Assembly (NCBI GenBank): GCA_016742255.1
Contig: JACVCB010000003.1
Coordinates: forward strand, 124,001 to 188,000
Direction of reading: 5' to 3'
DNA: 64,000 bases
Source: Leptospira sp.
GTDB lineage: Bacteria > Spirochaetota > Leptospiria > Leptospirales > Leptospiraceae
Made by a program: the position numbers and the translations under genes. Shown piece after piece: positions 1 to 8,482 of this stretch. The notes beneath the pieces were generated by a model. The model was not told the origin of the DNA, made no database searches, and was given only the letters and a program-made list of their open reading frames with translations. Every line of letters starts with the position of its first letter. The first letter of the stretch is position 1.

Positions 1-2
1 AC

Positions 3-752
3 ATCCTCCGTGCCGAAGAAATGATGAAAACGGCAATGGAACGCAAAAATCCAAACAACCCAATGGATAAGGCACTTCTTGATATTTCCATTGAGTATGG
101 AAAAGGATCTTACTTCCGCCAAGACGTAATGGACCTTCCTCGTGAAGCACCTTACCAAAGAAGGATGTACGACCCAAAAGAAGCACACTATAGTTACAAT
201 AAGTACGACATTGAAAAAAATATGGAGCTTGGATACAAACACTTAGGTCTTGCGAAAGAAGCAAGAGCCAATGCGTTAAAGGTGGAAAAAAATCTTGAGA
301 AACACCAAAAACTCCAACCTTCACACAGAAAGTATCGTATTGATTTGTATTTTGGTGCGATCAACTTAGCTCGTGATTCAAAAGCCAATGCGATCAATAT
401 CTATAAATTAAAATACCCTTATGATAATTATTACCTCAATAACTCACAGGCAAAAACAGAAGTTTCCAAAGATGAAACTGGTGCAACTGTAGAAGGCCAA
501 CCAGTTAAAATTGATGGAGTTACTTATGACTTTTCTAAAAACCCTTATGTTAAGTATGACCATAGACTCCAAGCGATGTTTGATGTAAGAGTGCCAGAAG
601 AATACCGTGTAGACCATGCAGATGTAAGAGGACGTGTTTATGATTTGGATTCCAATAATATGGTGTTCATGAAATACGACCAAGAACGTAAAAAAGCTCT
701 GAATGTGCCTGCAAAACCAGCCCAAGGAAGCACTACCACTCCGCAACAATAA
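3..752 (+). CDS. alpha-helical protein, 5' partial (possible FcpA-like flagellar coiling protein)
   Basis: The reading frame is open from base 3, so the gene most likely starts before the window. The first in-frame ATG at 21 has no convincing ribosome site. The visible 249 residues are charged and mostly helical, with a Tyr/Lys-rich middle section (LGLAKEARANALKVEKNLEK and the segment after it) and a low-complexity Pro/Thr/Gln tail. A strong terminator follows at 786-812, so this is the last gene of its unit. The composition and approximate size resemble the Leptospira flagellar coiling sheath protein FcpA, a V-shaped helical protein, but that is recalled from memory and not proven. It could also be another abundant periplasmic helical protein. 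The gene itself is certain; the function is uncertain. Confidence 0.6.
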   Translation: MLRAEEMMKTAMERKNPNNPMDKALLDISIEYGKGSYFRQDVMDLPREAPYQRRMYDPKEAHYSYNKYDIEKNMELGYKHLGLAKEARANALKVEKNLEKHQKLQPSHRKYRIDLYFGAINLARDSKANAINIYKLKYPYDNYYLNNSQAKTEVSKDETGATVEGQPVKIDGVTYDFSKNPYVKYDHRLQAMFDVRVPEEYRVDHADVRGRVYDLDSNNMVFMKYDQERKKALNVPAKPAQGSTTTPQQ

Positions 753-785
753 GAAACAATATCTAACACTGTTTCCGAATGCATT

Positions 786-812
786 AGCCCAAGAAATTTC
801 TTGGGCTTTTTT
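786..812 (+). terminator. rho-independent terminator
   Basis: AGCCCAAGAAA pairs perfectly with TTTCTTGGGCT and is followed by a run of T. It sits 34 bases after the stop of the preceding gene and separates it from the acyltransferase at 850. Confidence 0.85.
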
Positions 813-849
813 ATATCCATAGAAACCACTCTTTTGTCTAATTGTTGCT

Positions 850-1653
850 ATGGCGAAAATTCCAGTTGTAGACAACTTAATTGAAAAAAACTTACACGGA
901 CTAAGCGTTCACTACGGGCGTTTGGTGATGAAAGTATACTTACGAATCACTCTGTTGGTATTCGGGAAAGCGAGTCCATACCTAATTCGTGGCCTGTATC
1001 ATGCAATCTCAGGGAACAAAGAAAAGAGGATTAAGGAATTTTTAGAAGGCACTAAAATTTGGGCTGAAGATGTCAAAAAAATTACTAAAACAAACGTTTT
1101 AGTCTTCAATCAATTTACAGTTCCAGAAAAAGGACATATGATTTTTTTGAATCATGTGAATGAAATGGATTTTCCTTATGATTGTTATGTGATCAGAAAA
1201 CCTTTTTTAGCAAACCAAGTGATAAAAAAAGCATGGTTCGCTTACTGGTGGATGACTGCTATGGGTTCTCAAGTATTTGATAACTCAAAGGCAATGTCAA
1301 TTGCAGTCTCTGTTAAAAATCTAATCGAAGGATTAAAAACAACTTCCTATATCGTTTATCCAGAAGGGAAAAATACATACAGTGAAGAAATCCAACCCTT
1401 AAAAAAAGGAATGGTGAAAATTGCTTTTGACCAAAAAATTCCAGTTTTTGTGGCTATTAAATCAGGCGTTACCACATACCAAGAATACCAAAAAGGAAAT
1501 GTGGTCGGATATTTGGGACTTGGTATCCATCATCCAAATGATTTTTCCAGTTGGGAAGAATTCCAGAATCATCTTTATCAAGTAATGCATTCCAAAAAAC
1601 TTGAGTTAGATGGTATGTTAGAAGTGGAACGAAACAAACTTCGAACCACTTAA
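850..1653 (+). CDS. lysophospholipid acyltransferase family protein (PlsC-like)
   Basis: This 267-residue protein carries the hallmarks of the glycerolphosphate acyltransferase superfamily. The NHx4D catalytic motif appears as NHVNEMD (His102, Asp107), and the substrate-binding PEG motif as YPEGKNTYS near residue 171. A hydrophobic segment around residues 28-50 fits inner-membrane association. The expected reaction is transfer of an acyl chain to a lysophospholipid or related acceptor. It is divergent from housekeeping PlsC, and a second, more typical family member lies at 38696-39418, so the exact acceptor is unknown. It stands alone after a terminator and converges with the fusion gene at 1650, overlapping it by four bases. 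Confidence 0.8.
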   Translation: MAKIPVVDNLIEKNLHGLSVHYGRLVMKVYLRITLLVFGKASPYLIRGLYHAISGNKEKRIKEFLEGTKIWAEDVKKITKTNVLVFNQFTVPEKGHMIFLNHVNEMDFPYDCYVIRKPFLANQVIKKAWFAYWWMTAMGSQVFDNSKAMSIAVSVKNLIEGLKTTSYIVYPEGKNTYSEEIQPLKKGMVKIAFDQKIPVFVAIKSGVTTYQEYQKGNVVGYLGLGIHHPNDFSSWEEFQNHLYQVMHSKKLELDGMLEVERNKLRTT

Positions 1654-4004
1654 TCCAAATACAAATTTTCCCACTCTTTTAGGAATCGGATTTGTTCGTG
1701 TGATTCAACTGCACGTTCACTTCTCGATTCTCTTACCTTCTGGATCGCTGAATCAGAATCCATTTTAAATTTCCAGATTAAATAAGCACTCGCTACGGTT
1801 CCAGAACGCCCAAGACCACCAACACAATGGATTAATACTTTCTGATCTTGGGAGAGGATCGTATCCATCCAAATTACAATCTCTTTCATTTGTTCCAAAC
1901 TGGGAACCTTTTGGTCTAAGATTGAAATTTGTTTTTGTTCGATTCCGAATTTTGGAATTTCAGTTTTTAGCTCATTCACGCCATATTGATTGTATTCTTG
2001 TTCGGTGATGAGACTAAGAATGTGTGTGATACCTTCTTCCATTATGGTTTGTAAATCATCTAACAATACTCTTCCACGGTCTTTTCTTCCTGGTAAAATG
2101 GTAAGACCAATCTTGGTAATGAGTTCATTTTGATTCTTGATTGGTTTTAAATAATCAATCCGTAATACCTTCGATTTTTGGATGTACGATTTGATTTTAT
2201 GGATGAGTTGTCCTCCCACATACAGAGCCCATTTTTTTTGCCAATCATTACATTCATCGAAGGAGAGGGTGTGCATCGCATATCGTAATGCACCTACATG
2301 CATTTGGTATGGGTCTCTGTCTAGTTTGACAAGTTTTGGATAATAAGATCTTAGTTTGGCAATCACTCGGTAGGCTTTCCGAAGTTTTTCATCGGAAAGT
2401 TCTTTTGGTGGATCAAAGGAAAGTGGGATTCCTAAGTCTTCTTGGTTATGTAAAAAATTAGTAAGGACAACGGCTTCTTTCCATTCAGTTTCAGATTCGA
2501 TTTTACAAAAAATATACAATACGTCGTTTTCTAATTTTAATAAATCTCTAAGAATATGCCCTCTGTGGGTATGAAAAAAATCAATCATCCAAACATTGTC
2601 TTGGGCATCAATGATGATGTTCGCTCCATTTAGGTCACCATGGACATAGGAAGTATTATGTGTGATTGCGTTGTATTCTTTAAGTGAAGATAGGTCCTTC
2701 TCATAAAAGGAACATGGATTCGTGACTTCATACCCTGGGAATATGGAAATTGTATCAGTTGTCTGTGGACCACCTAATAAAGATTCTACTCTTGTTCGAA
2801 CTGACTTTGCATACTTAGATTGGAAATCATAATATTCGAGTAAATTTAGTTTTTCCGTGGATGTCGCTTCAAACAGACGTCCAAGTTGTTCACCAAATAC
2901 AATGTCAATGATTCGATCGAGACCAGTACCATCCGGCATCAATGCATAAAGTTTTTGGAATGTCCTTACATTCCCATCTAACATAGCTGCATAACGGTAT
3001 TTGATTGCCCCACGATCATTTAACTCGCAGAAATCGACAATGGAAGGAGCATTATTTCCTAATACTTCTTGGATCCTTTCAAAGGAAGTTCTTTCTTTTG
3101 CAATCAAATCACGATTCCCAATTTTGACAACACAAGGCACTTGAGAATGTCCTAAGTGATCTATGGATTTGGATTTTAAAACTACATTACCTGAAAAACC
3201 ACCATCCAATGTTTTGAATTCAACATCTTTACAATCTCGGAATAAGTAGAGTAGGATTTGTTTGTCTAAATCTGAAATTGGATATTTAGGATCCAATTTT
3301 AGTTTATCACTTGAGATTCTTGCATTGGTTGAAATTCGTTTTTGTAAATTTGGTTGTTCTCCTGTTAAAAATTCAGTAAACGCACCAATGGATGAATACA
3401 CTTTCACACCTAATATTTGTTTGAGTTGGTCTAAAGCGATAAAATGCATTGATAAAGAGGAGCTAGCGGTGAGGGCAGAACAAACTGCAATATCGAATTC
3501 TGGGTATCTTGTTTTTAAGTCATAACATAAAAAGGTAACTTTGGCTTCTGTCCAAACACCTGTGATCCCAACTTTTAATGGTTTTCCTTTGTATGGTTGT
3601 AAAACGGATTCTAAATTCGTATCTACAAAGTCATTTAATCCAGAAGCATTGATGATCTCTGCGCGATTGGGATCCGATTCAATCCAATTTTGAAATACAA
3701 ATTCGGCTCCCTTTGTATCCTTTAGACAATGGTATCCAAACTGGACTAGATGGTCTTCTTGTGATTTTGCGTTTGGGTCATGCCAATCTCGAATATGGAT
3801 GATCTTGAGTTGTTTTGGATTTGATTCGTATGCCCAGTCCATGAGGGAAAAAACAGGACCGTCTTCAACCATTTCACCTAATAAACGATTGGCTTCTGCA
3901 TAACCAACATGTAATGAATTGGGAAGTGGATCGTATTGATCCAAAAGAGAAGTAAAATCATTCTGTAAACATTGGGTAAATAAAATTGCAGATTCTGAAT
4001 TCAT
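1650..4004 (-). CDS. three-domain fusion: isochorismatase-like, kinase-like phosphotransferase, dual-specificity phosphatase
   Basis: With a start at 4004 the protein has 784 residues; a start at 4022 would add six. Residues 1-225 have the isochorismatase/cysteine-hydrolase layout (CLQNDF near the N-terminus, then GVWTEAKV), but the usual catalytic Asp is Cys12 and the nucleophilic Cys position is Lys155, so this domain looks catalytically dead. Residues about 260-600 resemble the aminoglycoside/choline kinase fold, with catalytic loop HGDLNGANIII (455-465) and the metal-binding Asp475 in MIDFFHTHRG. Residues about 620-784 form a dual-specificity phosphatase with the signature HCVGGLGRSG (Cys727, Arg733). 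The architecture suggests phosphorylation and dephosphorylation of one small molecule or protein, with the first domain as a possible sensor. Substrate unknown. The start is uncertain because no clear ribosome site is seen. Confidence 0.85.
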   Translation of the reverse strand: MNSESAILFTQCLQNDFTSLLDQYDPLPNSLHVGYAEANRLLGEMVEDGPVFSLMDWAYESNPKQLKIIHIRDWHDPNAKSQEDHLVQFGYHCLKDTKGAEFVFQNWIESDPNRAEIINASGLNDFVDTNLESVLQPYKGKPLKVGITGVWTEAKVTFLCYDLKTRYPEFDIAVCSALTASSSLSMHFIALDQLKQILGVKVYSSIGAFTEFLTGEQPNLQKRISTNARISSDKLKLDPKYPISDLDKQILLYLFRDCKDVEFKTLDGGFSGNVVLKSKSIDHLGHSQVPCVVKIGNRDLIAKERTSFERIQEVLGNNAPSIVDFCELNDRGAIKYRYAAMLDGNVRTFQKLYALMPDGTGLDRIIDIVFGEQLGRLFEATSTEKLNLLEYYDFQSKYAKSVRTRVESLLGGPQTTDTISIFPGYEVTNPCSFYEKDLSSLKEYNAITHNTSYVHGDLNGANIIIDAQDNVWMIDFFHTHRGHILRDLLKLENDVLYIFCKIESETEWKEAVVLTNFLHNQEDLGIPLSFDPPKELSDEKLRKAYRVIAKLRSYYPKLVKLDRDPYQMHVGALRYAMHTLSFDECNDWQKKWALYVGGQLIHKIKSYIQKSKVLRIDYLKPIKNQNELITKIGLTILPGRKDRGRVLLDDLQTIMEEGITHILSLITEQEYNQYGVNELKTEIPKFGIEQKQISILDQKVPSLEQMKEIVIWMDTILSQDQKVLIHCVGGLGRSGTVASAYLIWKFKMDSDSAIQKVRESRSERAVESHEQIRFLKEWENLYLD

Positions 4005-4015
4005 GAACAAAAGGA

Positions 4016-4043
4016 TTGACATCCTTAAAAATAAATCGAGAAT
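4016..4043 (+). promoter_or_regulatory. possible sigma-70 promoter for the SFPD-repeat gene
   Basis: A perfect TTGACA at 4016-4021 is followed after 16 bases by GAGAAT at 4038-4043. This would start a transcript about 20 bases before the ribosome site GGAGGG at 4060-4065. It lies at the 5' end of the opposite-strand fusion gene. Sequence-only prediction. Confidence 0.35.
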
Positions 4044-4068
4044 TTATTTCTCAAATTTTGGAGGGACT

Positions 4069-4383
4069 ATGAAACTTGTTTTGGTATTTTTACTAGGTGT
4101 TGTGATGACTTTTGGTATTACGGCAGGTGAAGTTGGATCTGATTGTACATTCAAAGGAAAAAAATTAGCGGGCAAAGTTCAGTTTGTGACAAGTTTCCCC
4201 GACTTTAAGGTGCAAGTGGTCGATTCATTCCCTGACCTCAAAGTAAAAAAGGTAACGAGTTTTCCTTCTGACTGCGGGCAGTGGCAAGAAGTCACATCCT
4301 TCCCTGATTTTAAAGTCCAAATTGTAACTAGTTTTCCGGACTTTAAAGTGAAATATGTAGATTCATTTCCTGGAGTACCGTAA
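4069..4383 (+). CDS. small secreted protein with tandem SFPD repeats (resembles 7(1) septoil-knot proteins)
   Basis: The start at 4069 is chosen because GGAGGG lies four bases upstream and the next residues (MKLVLVFLLGVVMTFGITAG) form a signal peptide. The mature part, about 80 residues, is almost entirely six copies of an 11-residue unit of the form (T/D)SFPDxKVxxV. The third copy is interrupted by an insert containing a Cys (SDCGQWQEV), and a second Cys sits in GSDCTFKG, so one disulfide is possible. Codons differ between repeats while the protein repeats are kept, pointing to selection on the protein. This pattern matches my memory of the small exported family described as 7(1) septoil-knot proteins; that assignment is from recall. 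The last 21 bases overlap the convergent gene at 4363. Biological role unknown. Confidence 0.8.
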   Translation: MKLVLVFLLGVVMTFGITAGEVGSDCTFKGKKLAGKVQFVTSFPDFKVQVVDSFPDLKVKKVTSFPSDCGQWQEVTSFPDFKVQIVTSFPDFKVKYVDSFPGVP

Positions 4384-6360
4384 ACTCCCTTCCAATGGAT
4401 AAATTGAATTCCGATTCATTAACTCCAAAGACAAATTAAAAAAGGCTTTTGCCTTTAATGTTTGTGCCGTACAATTTGTTCGGTTTGGGTTACAGACCGG
4501 ATCTTCTGCATAAGGAGGCACCATTTGGAATATAAATTGTGTGTCTCCATCAACACTTTGGTAGAGGATCTTTTCTTCATCAATCCAACCACAAGCACTT
4601 CCATAAGCAAAATAAGTACTCCCTGATTTTACATTCGGTGCTAGTAAATTTTTACCAAATCCAGCAAAATACGTTTTTTTACCAATGGCACCTAAAATCG
4701 TTGGTAATACATCTAATTGTGAAGCGATTCTTTCATCTAACTTTGGTTTAATGTGATTTGGAGCATATAGTAAAAATGGCACCATTCGATCTTCAAAATA
4801 GGATAAATACCGATGGTGGGTATGGTCACCAACAAATACAAATAATGTATCCTCAAAGTATTTTCGTTTCTGTATTTCCTTCATAAAAACTTTTAAGGCA
4901 GCATCAGAATAATGATAGGTATTTAAATAATCATAATCTGTAACATTCGAATCGAAAATTTCATATTTTTTGTCTGGTACTTTATAGGGATAATGGGTTG
5001 TCATGGTAAGAATCGTCATCACAAAAGGTTTGTTCCCTTTTTCATATGCATCCATTGTTTCCAGTGCTTTGGTATAAAGATGTTCATCATCATACCCCCA
5101 TGCACCAATTTTATACCCTTCTTTACGAAAGTCTTCTTTTCCGATTAAAGTTTTAAATCCAAAATGAGGTAAAATGGTAACCAAACTATCAAACTTCAAA
5201 TCATCACCCGTGATAAAACTGGTTTCGTAACCTAACTCCGAAAAAATATTTCCTAAAGCAGAAAAGTTACTTAGGATTTGTGGTGTTCGAATGGCTGTTA
5301 GTCCTGGTCTGTCTGGGATACTTGTTAATACTGACAATAACGCATTACTTGTCCTTCCCCCATTGGCATAAAATCGTTTAAAACTATGGCCTTTTCTCGC
5401 CAATTGATTGTAATACGGCGTAACTTCCTTTCCTAAAAAAATACCATCCGACATTGGCCAAACAAATTTACCTGTCCAAGATTCTTGGATCACTAACACT
5501 ACATTGGTTGGTTTTTTTCCAGGAATTTCATTTAGTTTTCTTAATAAGGGAAAGTTTGGATCATTCACAAATTCTGAACCTTCAAATTGAACTTCCTCTT
5601 TTACAATCGAAAGCATTTCTGCATCGCTCATTTTGAGATGTTTGGGAATGGATTGGCTTTTAAAATCATTGATGGTTGTATAAATTCCATTTAATGCAAT
5701 TTGATTGATGAGAGCGTCATCAGAAATGATTGCTTCACTGGCTCTGAGAGGTGATTCTTGTGGCCCTCCACGTAAACCTAAAAAGAAAAACAAAAGCCAG
5801 ATGACAACCGTTGGAATTGAGAATCGTTTAGGTTCAGATTCATAACTTTGGTAACCAATTTTGTTCTTAAGAAACCAAATTCGTATTCCATATACATAAG
5901 CAACTATGAAGAATAAAAAAGATAATATTTTAAATGGAGATTCCGAAAAGGCAGATGAAATCAATACATCTAAATCACCCAAAAAAACGATAGCTTCATA
6001 ACCAATGTGTTTGTTTGCATTTTCAAAATATAATAAATCAGCAAAAAGATGTAATACACCAATTGGATAGAGGATGAGTGGTGTAACGAGCCACAGATTT
6101 TTGTAAAAGCTGAATTTTGAAGCATACTCCCAAATCGATAAAATATAAAATCCAACTAACACGATTGAGACTGTCACAAGATCGAATCGAAACCCAATTA
6201 GAAATGCTTTCAAAATTAAGAAAAAATCGATTTTTTCTAAACGGTAGGAATATACATAAAAAAATAGAATTCGATGAAGGAAAAGAGTTAAAAATCCAAA
6301 GCCTACATATGTTAGAAAAATACGGTCTGAAAATTTAGGTTTCAAAAACAACTTCAGCAT
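4363..6360 (-). CDS. LTA synthase-like sulfatase-fold phosphotransferase, membrane protein
   Basis: The 665-residue protein has about five hydrophobic segments in residues 10-200 followed by a periplasmic sulfatase-fold domain. Visible catalytic elements are Glu293 in IQESWTG, the nucleophile Thr337 in GGRTSNALLSVLTSIPDRPG, a GDD, and the metal site FVGDHTHHRY. This is the arrangement of lipoteichoic acid synthase and of the phosphoglycerol transferases of Gram-negative bacteria. The likely role is transfer of a phosphoglycerol or phosphoethanolamine head group from phospholipid to an envelope glycan or lipid. Spirochaetes lack teichoic acid, so an OpgB-type role is more plausible. It is divergent from the biotin carboxylase gene at 6455 and converges with the SFPD-repeat gene. 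Confidence 0.85.
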   Translation of the reverse strand: MLKLFLKPKFSDRIFLTYVGFGFLTLFLHRILFFYVYSYRLEKIDFFLILKAFLIGFRFDLVTVSIVLVGFYILSIWEYASKFSFYKNLWLVTPLILYPIGVLHLFADLLYFENANKHIGYEAIVFLGDLDVLISSAFSESPFKILSFLFFIVAYVYGIRIWFLKNKIGYQSYESEPKRFSIPTVVIWLLFFFLGLRGGPQESPLRASEAIISDDALINQIALNGIYTTINDFKSQSIPKHLKMSDAEMLSIVKEEVQFEGSEFVNDPNFPLLRKLNEIPGKKPTNVVLVIQESWTGKFVWPMSDGIFLGKEVTPYYNQLARKGHSFKRFYANGGRTSNALLSVLTSIPDRPGLTAIRTPQILSNFSALGNIFSELGYETSFITGDDLKFDSLVTILPHFGFKTLIGKEDFRKEGYKIGAWGYDDEHLYTKALETMDAYEKGNKPFVMTILTMTTHYPYKVPDKKYEIFDSNVTDYDYLNTYHYSDAALKVFMKEIQKRKYFEDTLFVFVGDHTHHRYLSYFEDRMVPFLLYAPNHIKPKLDERIASQLDVLPTILGAIGKKTYFAGFGKNLLAPNVKSGSTYFAYGSACGWIDEEKILYQSVDGDTQFIFQMVPPYAEDPVCNPNRTNCTAQTLKAKAFFNLSLELMNRNSIYPLEGSLRYSRK

Positions 6361-6454
6361 AAAAAAAGAATTTGTGAATGAATGGTATGGTCAATTCACT
6401 TACGATCTTTCAGTTGATTTATTTTCGCTATTCTTTAGTTTTGATCCTACTTAC

Positions 6455-7891
6455 ATGAAGCCGATCCAAAAAATACTCATCGCCAATCGTGGTGAAATTG
6501 CTGTACGAGTCATACGCACTGCAAAAAAAATGGGGATCAAAACAGTCGCTGTTTATTCTGATCCCGATTCTCAAAGTTTGTTCGTTTTAAGTGCCGACGA
6601 AGCCTATCCTTTAGGCGGAACAGATGCACGTTCTTCTTACTTAAATGTGGACAAAGTGATCGAAGCTTGTTTGGCAACGGGTGCCGATGCAGTCCACCCT
6701 GGTTATGGATTTTTATCCGAAAATACGGACTTTGCTAAAAAATTAGAACAACACGGCATTCGATTCATTGGTCCTAAACCTCACTCAATTGAAGCTATGG
6801 GTGATAAGATCGGCTCACGCATATTAGTTGCTAAAAGTGGAGTTCCTGTTGTGCCAGGTTATGAAGGCCAATCCCAAGAGATGTCTGTTTTCAAAAAAGA
6901 AGCTGATAAAATTGGATACCCTGTCATGGCAAAGGCGAGTGCTGGTGGTGGTGGAAAGGGTATGCGCCGAATCAATTCACCAGACGAGTTAGAATCTGGA
7001 ATTTTATCTGCAAAACGAGAAGCGATGTCGGCTTTTGGTGACGATCGTATCTTATTAGAAAAATACATTGTGAATCCAAGGCACGTTGAATTCCAAATTT
7101 TTGGTGATACAAAAGGAAACATCATCCACCTTCACGAAAGGGATTGTTCGTTACAAAGAAGACACCAAAAGGTTGTCGAAGAAACACCAGCTCCCAATTT
7201 TCCTACCTCTCTAAAATCAAAAATGGCAGAAGCAGCTGTCATGGCTGGCAAAGCTGTTCAGTATGAAGGTGCAGGTACCGTAGAATTCATATTAGGTGAG
7301 GGTGGTGAGTTTTATTTTTTAGAAATGAACACTCGATTACAAGTGGAACACCCTGTCACAGAAATGACAACGGGACTTGATTTAGTGGAATGGCAAATTC
7401 GAGTTTGCCAAGGAGAACCACTTCCGATCCTCCAAACTCCTCCTCAAAAAGGACATGCAATTGAAGTGCGGATTTATGCAGAAGACCCAAAAGAGGGTTT
7501 TTTACCATCCATAGGAAAAATCCATCATTTGTCCTTTCCCACTAGAGAAGACTTAAGGATCGATTCAGGAGTGGTGACAGGATCCGAAATTACAATGTAT
7601 TATGACCCTATGATCGCAAAACTGATTGTATGGGGAGAAGATCGTGAAACAGCCATTCAGCGATTGATAGAATGTTTGTCTGAAACGATTGTCTTTGGCC
7701 CAAAAACTAATTTGCAGTTTTTGCAAAAATTGGTATCAACTAAGGAATTTTTCCAAGGTAAGGTTTCTACTCATTATATTGCAGACCATGAAGTTGAATT
7801 ATTAAAAGAGAATACAAAGGAAGAACTCAAATTTGCGTTAGCGGGTCTTTTTTTCTCATCAAAACAAAACATAGATCCTTGGATCGCTTAA
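6455..7891 (+). CDS. accC: biotin carboxylase subunit of an acyl-CoA carboxylase
   Basis: This 478-residue enzyme carboxylates protein-bound biotin using ATP and bicarbonate. The family N-terminus (IQKILIANRGEIAVRVIRTA) fixes the start at 6455; the frame is open further upstream but that stretch has no family similarity. Visible motifs are the ATP-grasp glycine loop KASAGGGGKGMR, the Lys/Glu-rich site RDCSLQRRHQKVVEE, and the catalytic stretch EMNTRLQVEHPVTE. The biotin carrier gene follows after nine bases, so the two form an operon. The carboxyltransferase is not in the window, leaving acetyl-, propionyl- or another acyl-CoA as the possible substrate. Confidence 0.93.
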   Translation: MKPIQKILIANRGEIAVRVIRTAKKMGIKTVAVYSDPDSQSLFVLSADEAYPLGGTDARSSYLNVDKVIEACLATGADAVHPGYGFLSENTDFAKKLEQHGIRFIGPKPHSIEAMGDKIGSRILVAKSGVPVVPGYEGQSQEMSVFKKEADKIGYPVMAKASAGGGGKGMRRINSPDELESGILSAKREAMSAFGDDRILLEKYIVNPRHVEFQIFGDTKGNIIHLHERDCSLQRRHQKVVEETPAPNFPTSLKSKMAEAAVMAGKAVQYEGAGTVEFILGEGGEFYFLEMNTRLQVEHPVTEMTTGLDLVEWQIRVCQGEPLPILQTPPQKGHAIEVRIYAEDPKEGFLPSIGKIHHLSFPTREDLRIDSGVVTGSEITMYYDPMIAKLIVWGEDRETAIQRLIECLSETIVFGPKTNLQFLQKLVSTKEFFQGKVSTHYIADHEVELLKENTKEELKFALAGLFFSSKQNIDPWIA

Positions 7892-7900
7892 AGGTACAGA

Positions 7901-8410
7901 ATGGACTTTTTATTTGAAACAAAATCGAAACCAACATCCGTACATGTGAGTGGCAATCGCATTCATGTACGTTTGGAAAACCAAACCTATACCATTGAAA
8001 CTGATTCACTGATAGAAAGTTTGAAACCAAAAGAACAAAATTTGGTCACTGTCCAGATGAAGGATGGTTCCTTACTTAAATTTCTCAAGATTCGGAATGA
8101 AATATTTTTCCATTGGAAAGGGGAATCTTGGAACGCAAAATTAGCAGAACGCTCTTATGAAGTTTCTGGCCAAACTACCCCTGAGATCAAAAGCCCGATG
8201 CCGGGAAAAGTAGTGCAAATCTCTACTACAGTTGGAAGCGAACACGGTTTAGGGGAAACATTGTTAATTTTGGAAGCCATGAAAATGGAAAATGCCATCA
8301 AAGCACCTTACCCATGCCGTGTAGAAGAAATCCGGAAACAACAAGGGGAACTTGTCCAACAGGACGAGGTATTACTAATTTTACACAGAATCGAAGTGGA
8401 AAAAACATAA
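7901..8410 (+). CDS. biotin carboxyl carrier protein of acyl-CoA carboxylase
   Basis: The 169-residue protein ends in a biotinyl/lipoyl domain (residues about 95-165) with the biotinylation motif EAMKMENAIKAP, where Lys128 carries biotin, and the upstream SPMPGKV strand. Residues 1-90 form a beta-rich region resembling the linker found in propionyl-CoA carboxylase alpha chains, suggesting that this gene and its neighbour are a split alpha subunit. It delivers carboxybiotin from the upstream carboxylase to a carboxyltransferase encoded elsewhere. Confidence 0.9.
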   Translation: MDFLFETKSKPTSVHVSGNRIHVRLENQTYTIETDSLIESLKPKEQNLVTVQMKDGSLLKFLKIRNEIFFHWKGESWNAKLAERSYEVSGQTTPEIKSPMPGKVVQISTTVGSEHGLGETLLILEAMKMENAIKAPYPCRVEEIRKQQGELVQQDEVLLILHRIEVEKT

Positions 8411-8424
8411 ATTTTCGAATCTAT

Positions 8425-8455
8425 TTGACATATTTTGCAAATTTCCCACCATAAG
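8425..8455 (+). promoter_or_regulatory. possible sigma-70 promoter for the Omp85-like gene
   Basis: TTGACA at 8425-8430 is followed after 19 bases by CATAAG at 8450-8455, in the 72-base gap before the gene at 8483. The spacing is slightly long and the -10 element is imperfect, so this is a weak prediction. Confidence 0.3.
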
Positions 8456-8482
8456 GCAGTTTCTTTGGCGAATAGGTAGAGA

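Noticed and set aside
444..875. 143-codon minus-strand frame over the first gene and its terminator
   Set aside because: It lies opposite a well-supported gene, crosses its terminator, and shows no family or signal features.
6374..6454. Longer accC start at 6374
   Set aside because: The added residues are unlike biotin carboxylase, whose family start is at 6455.
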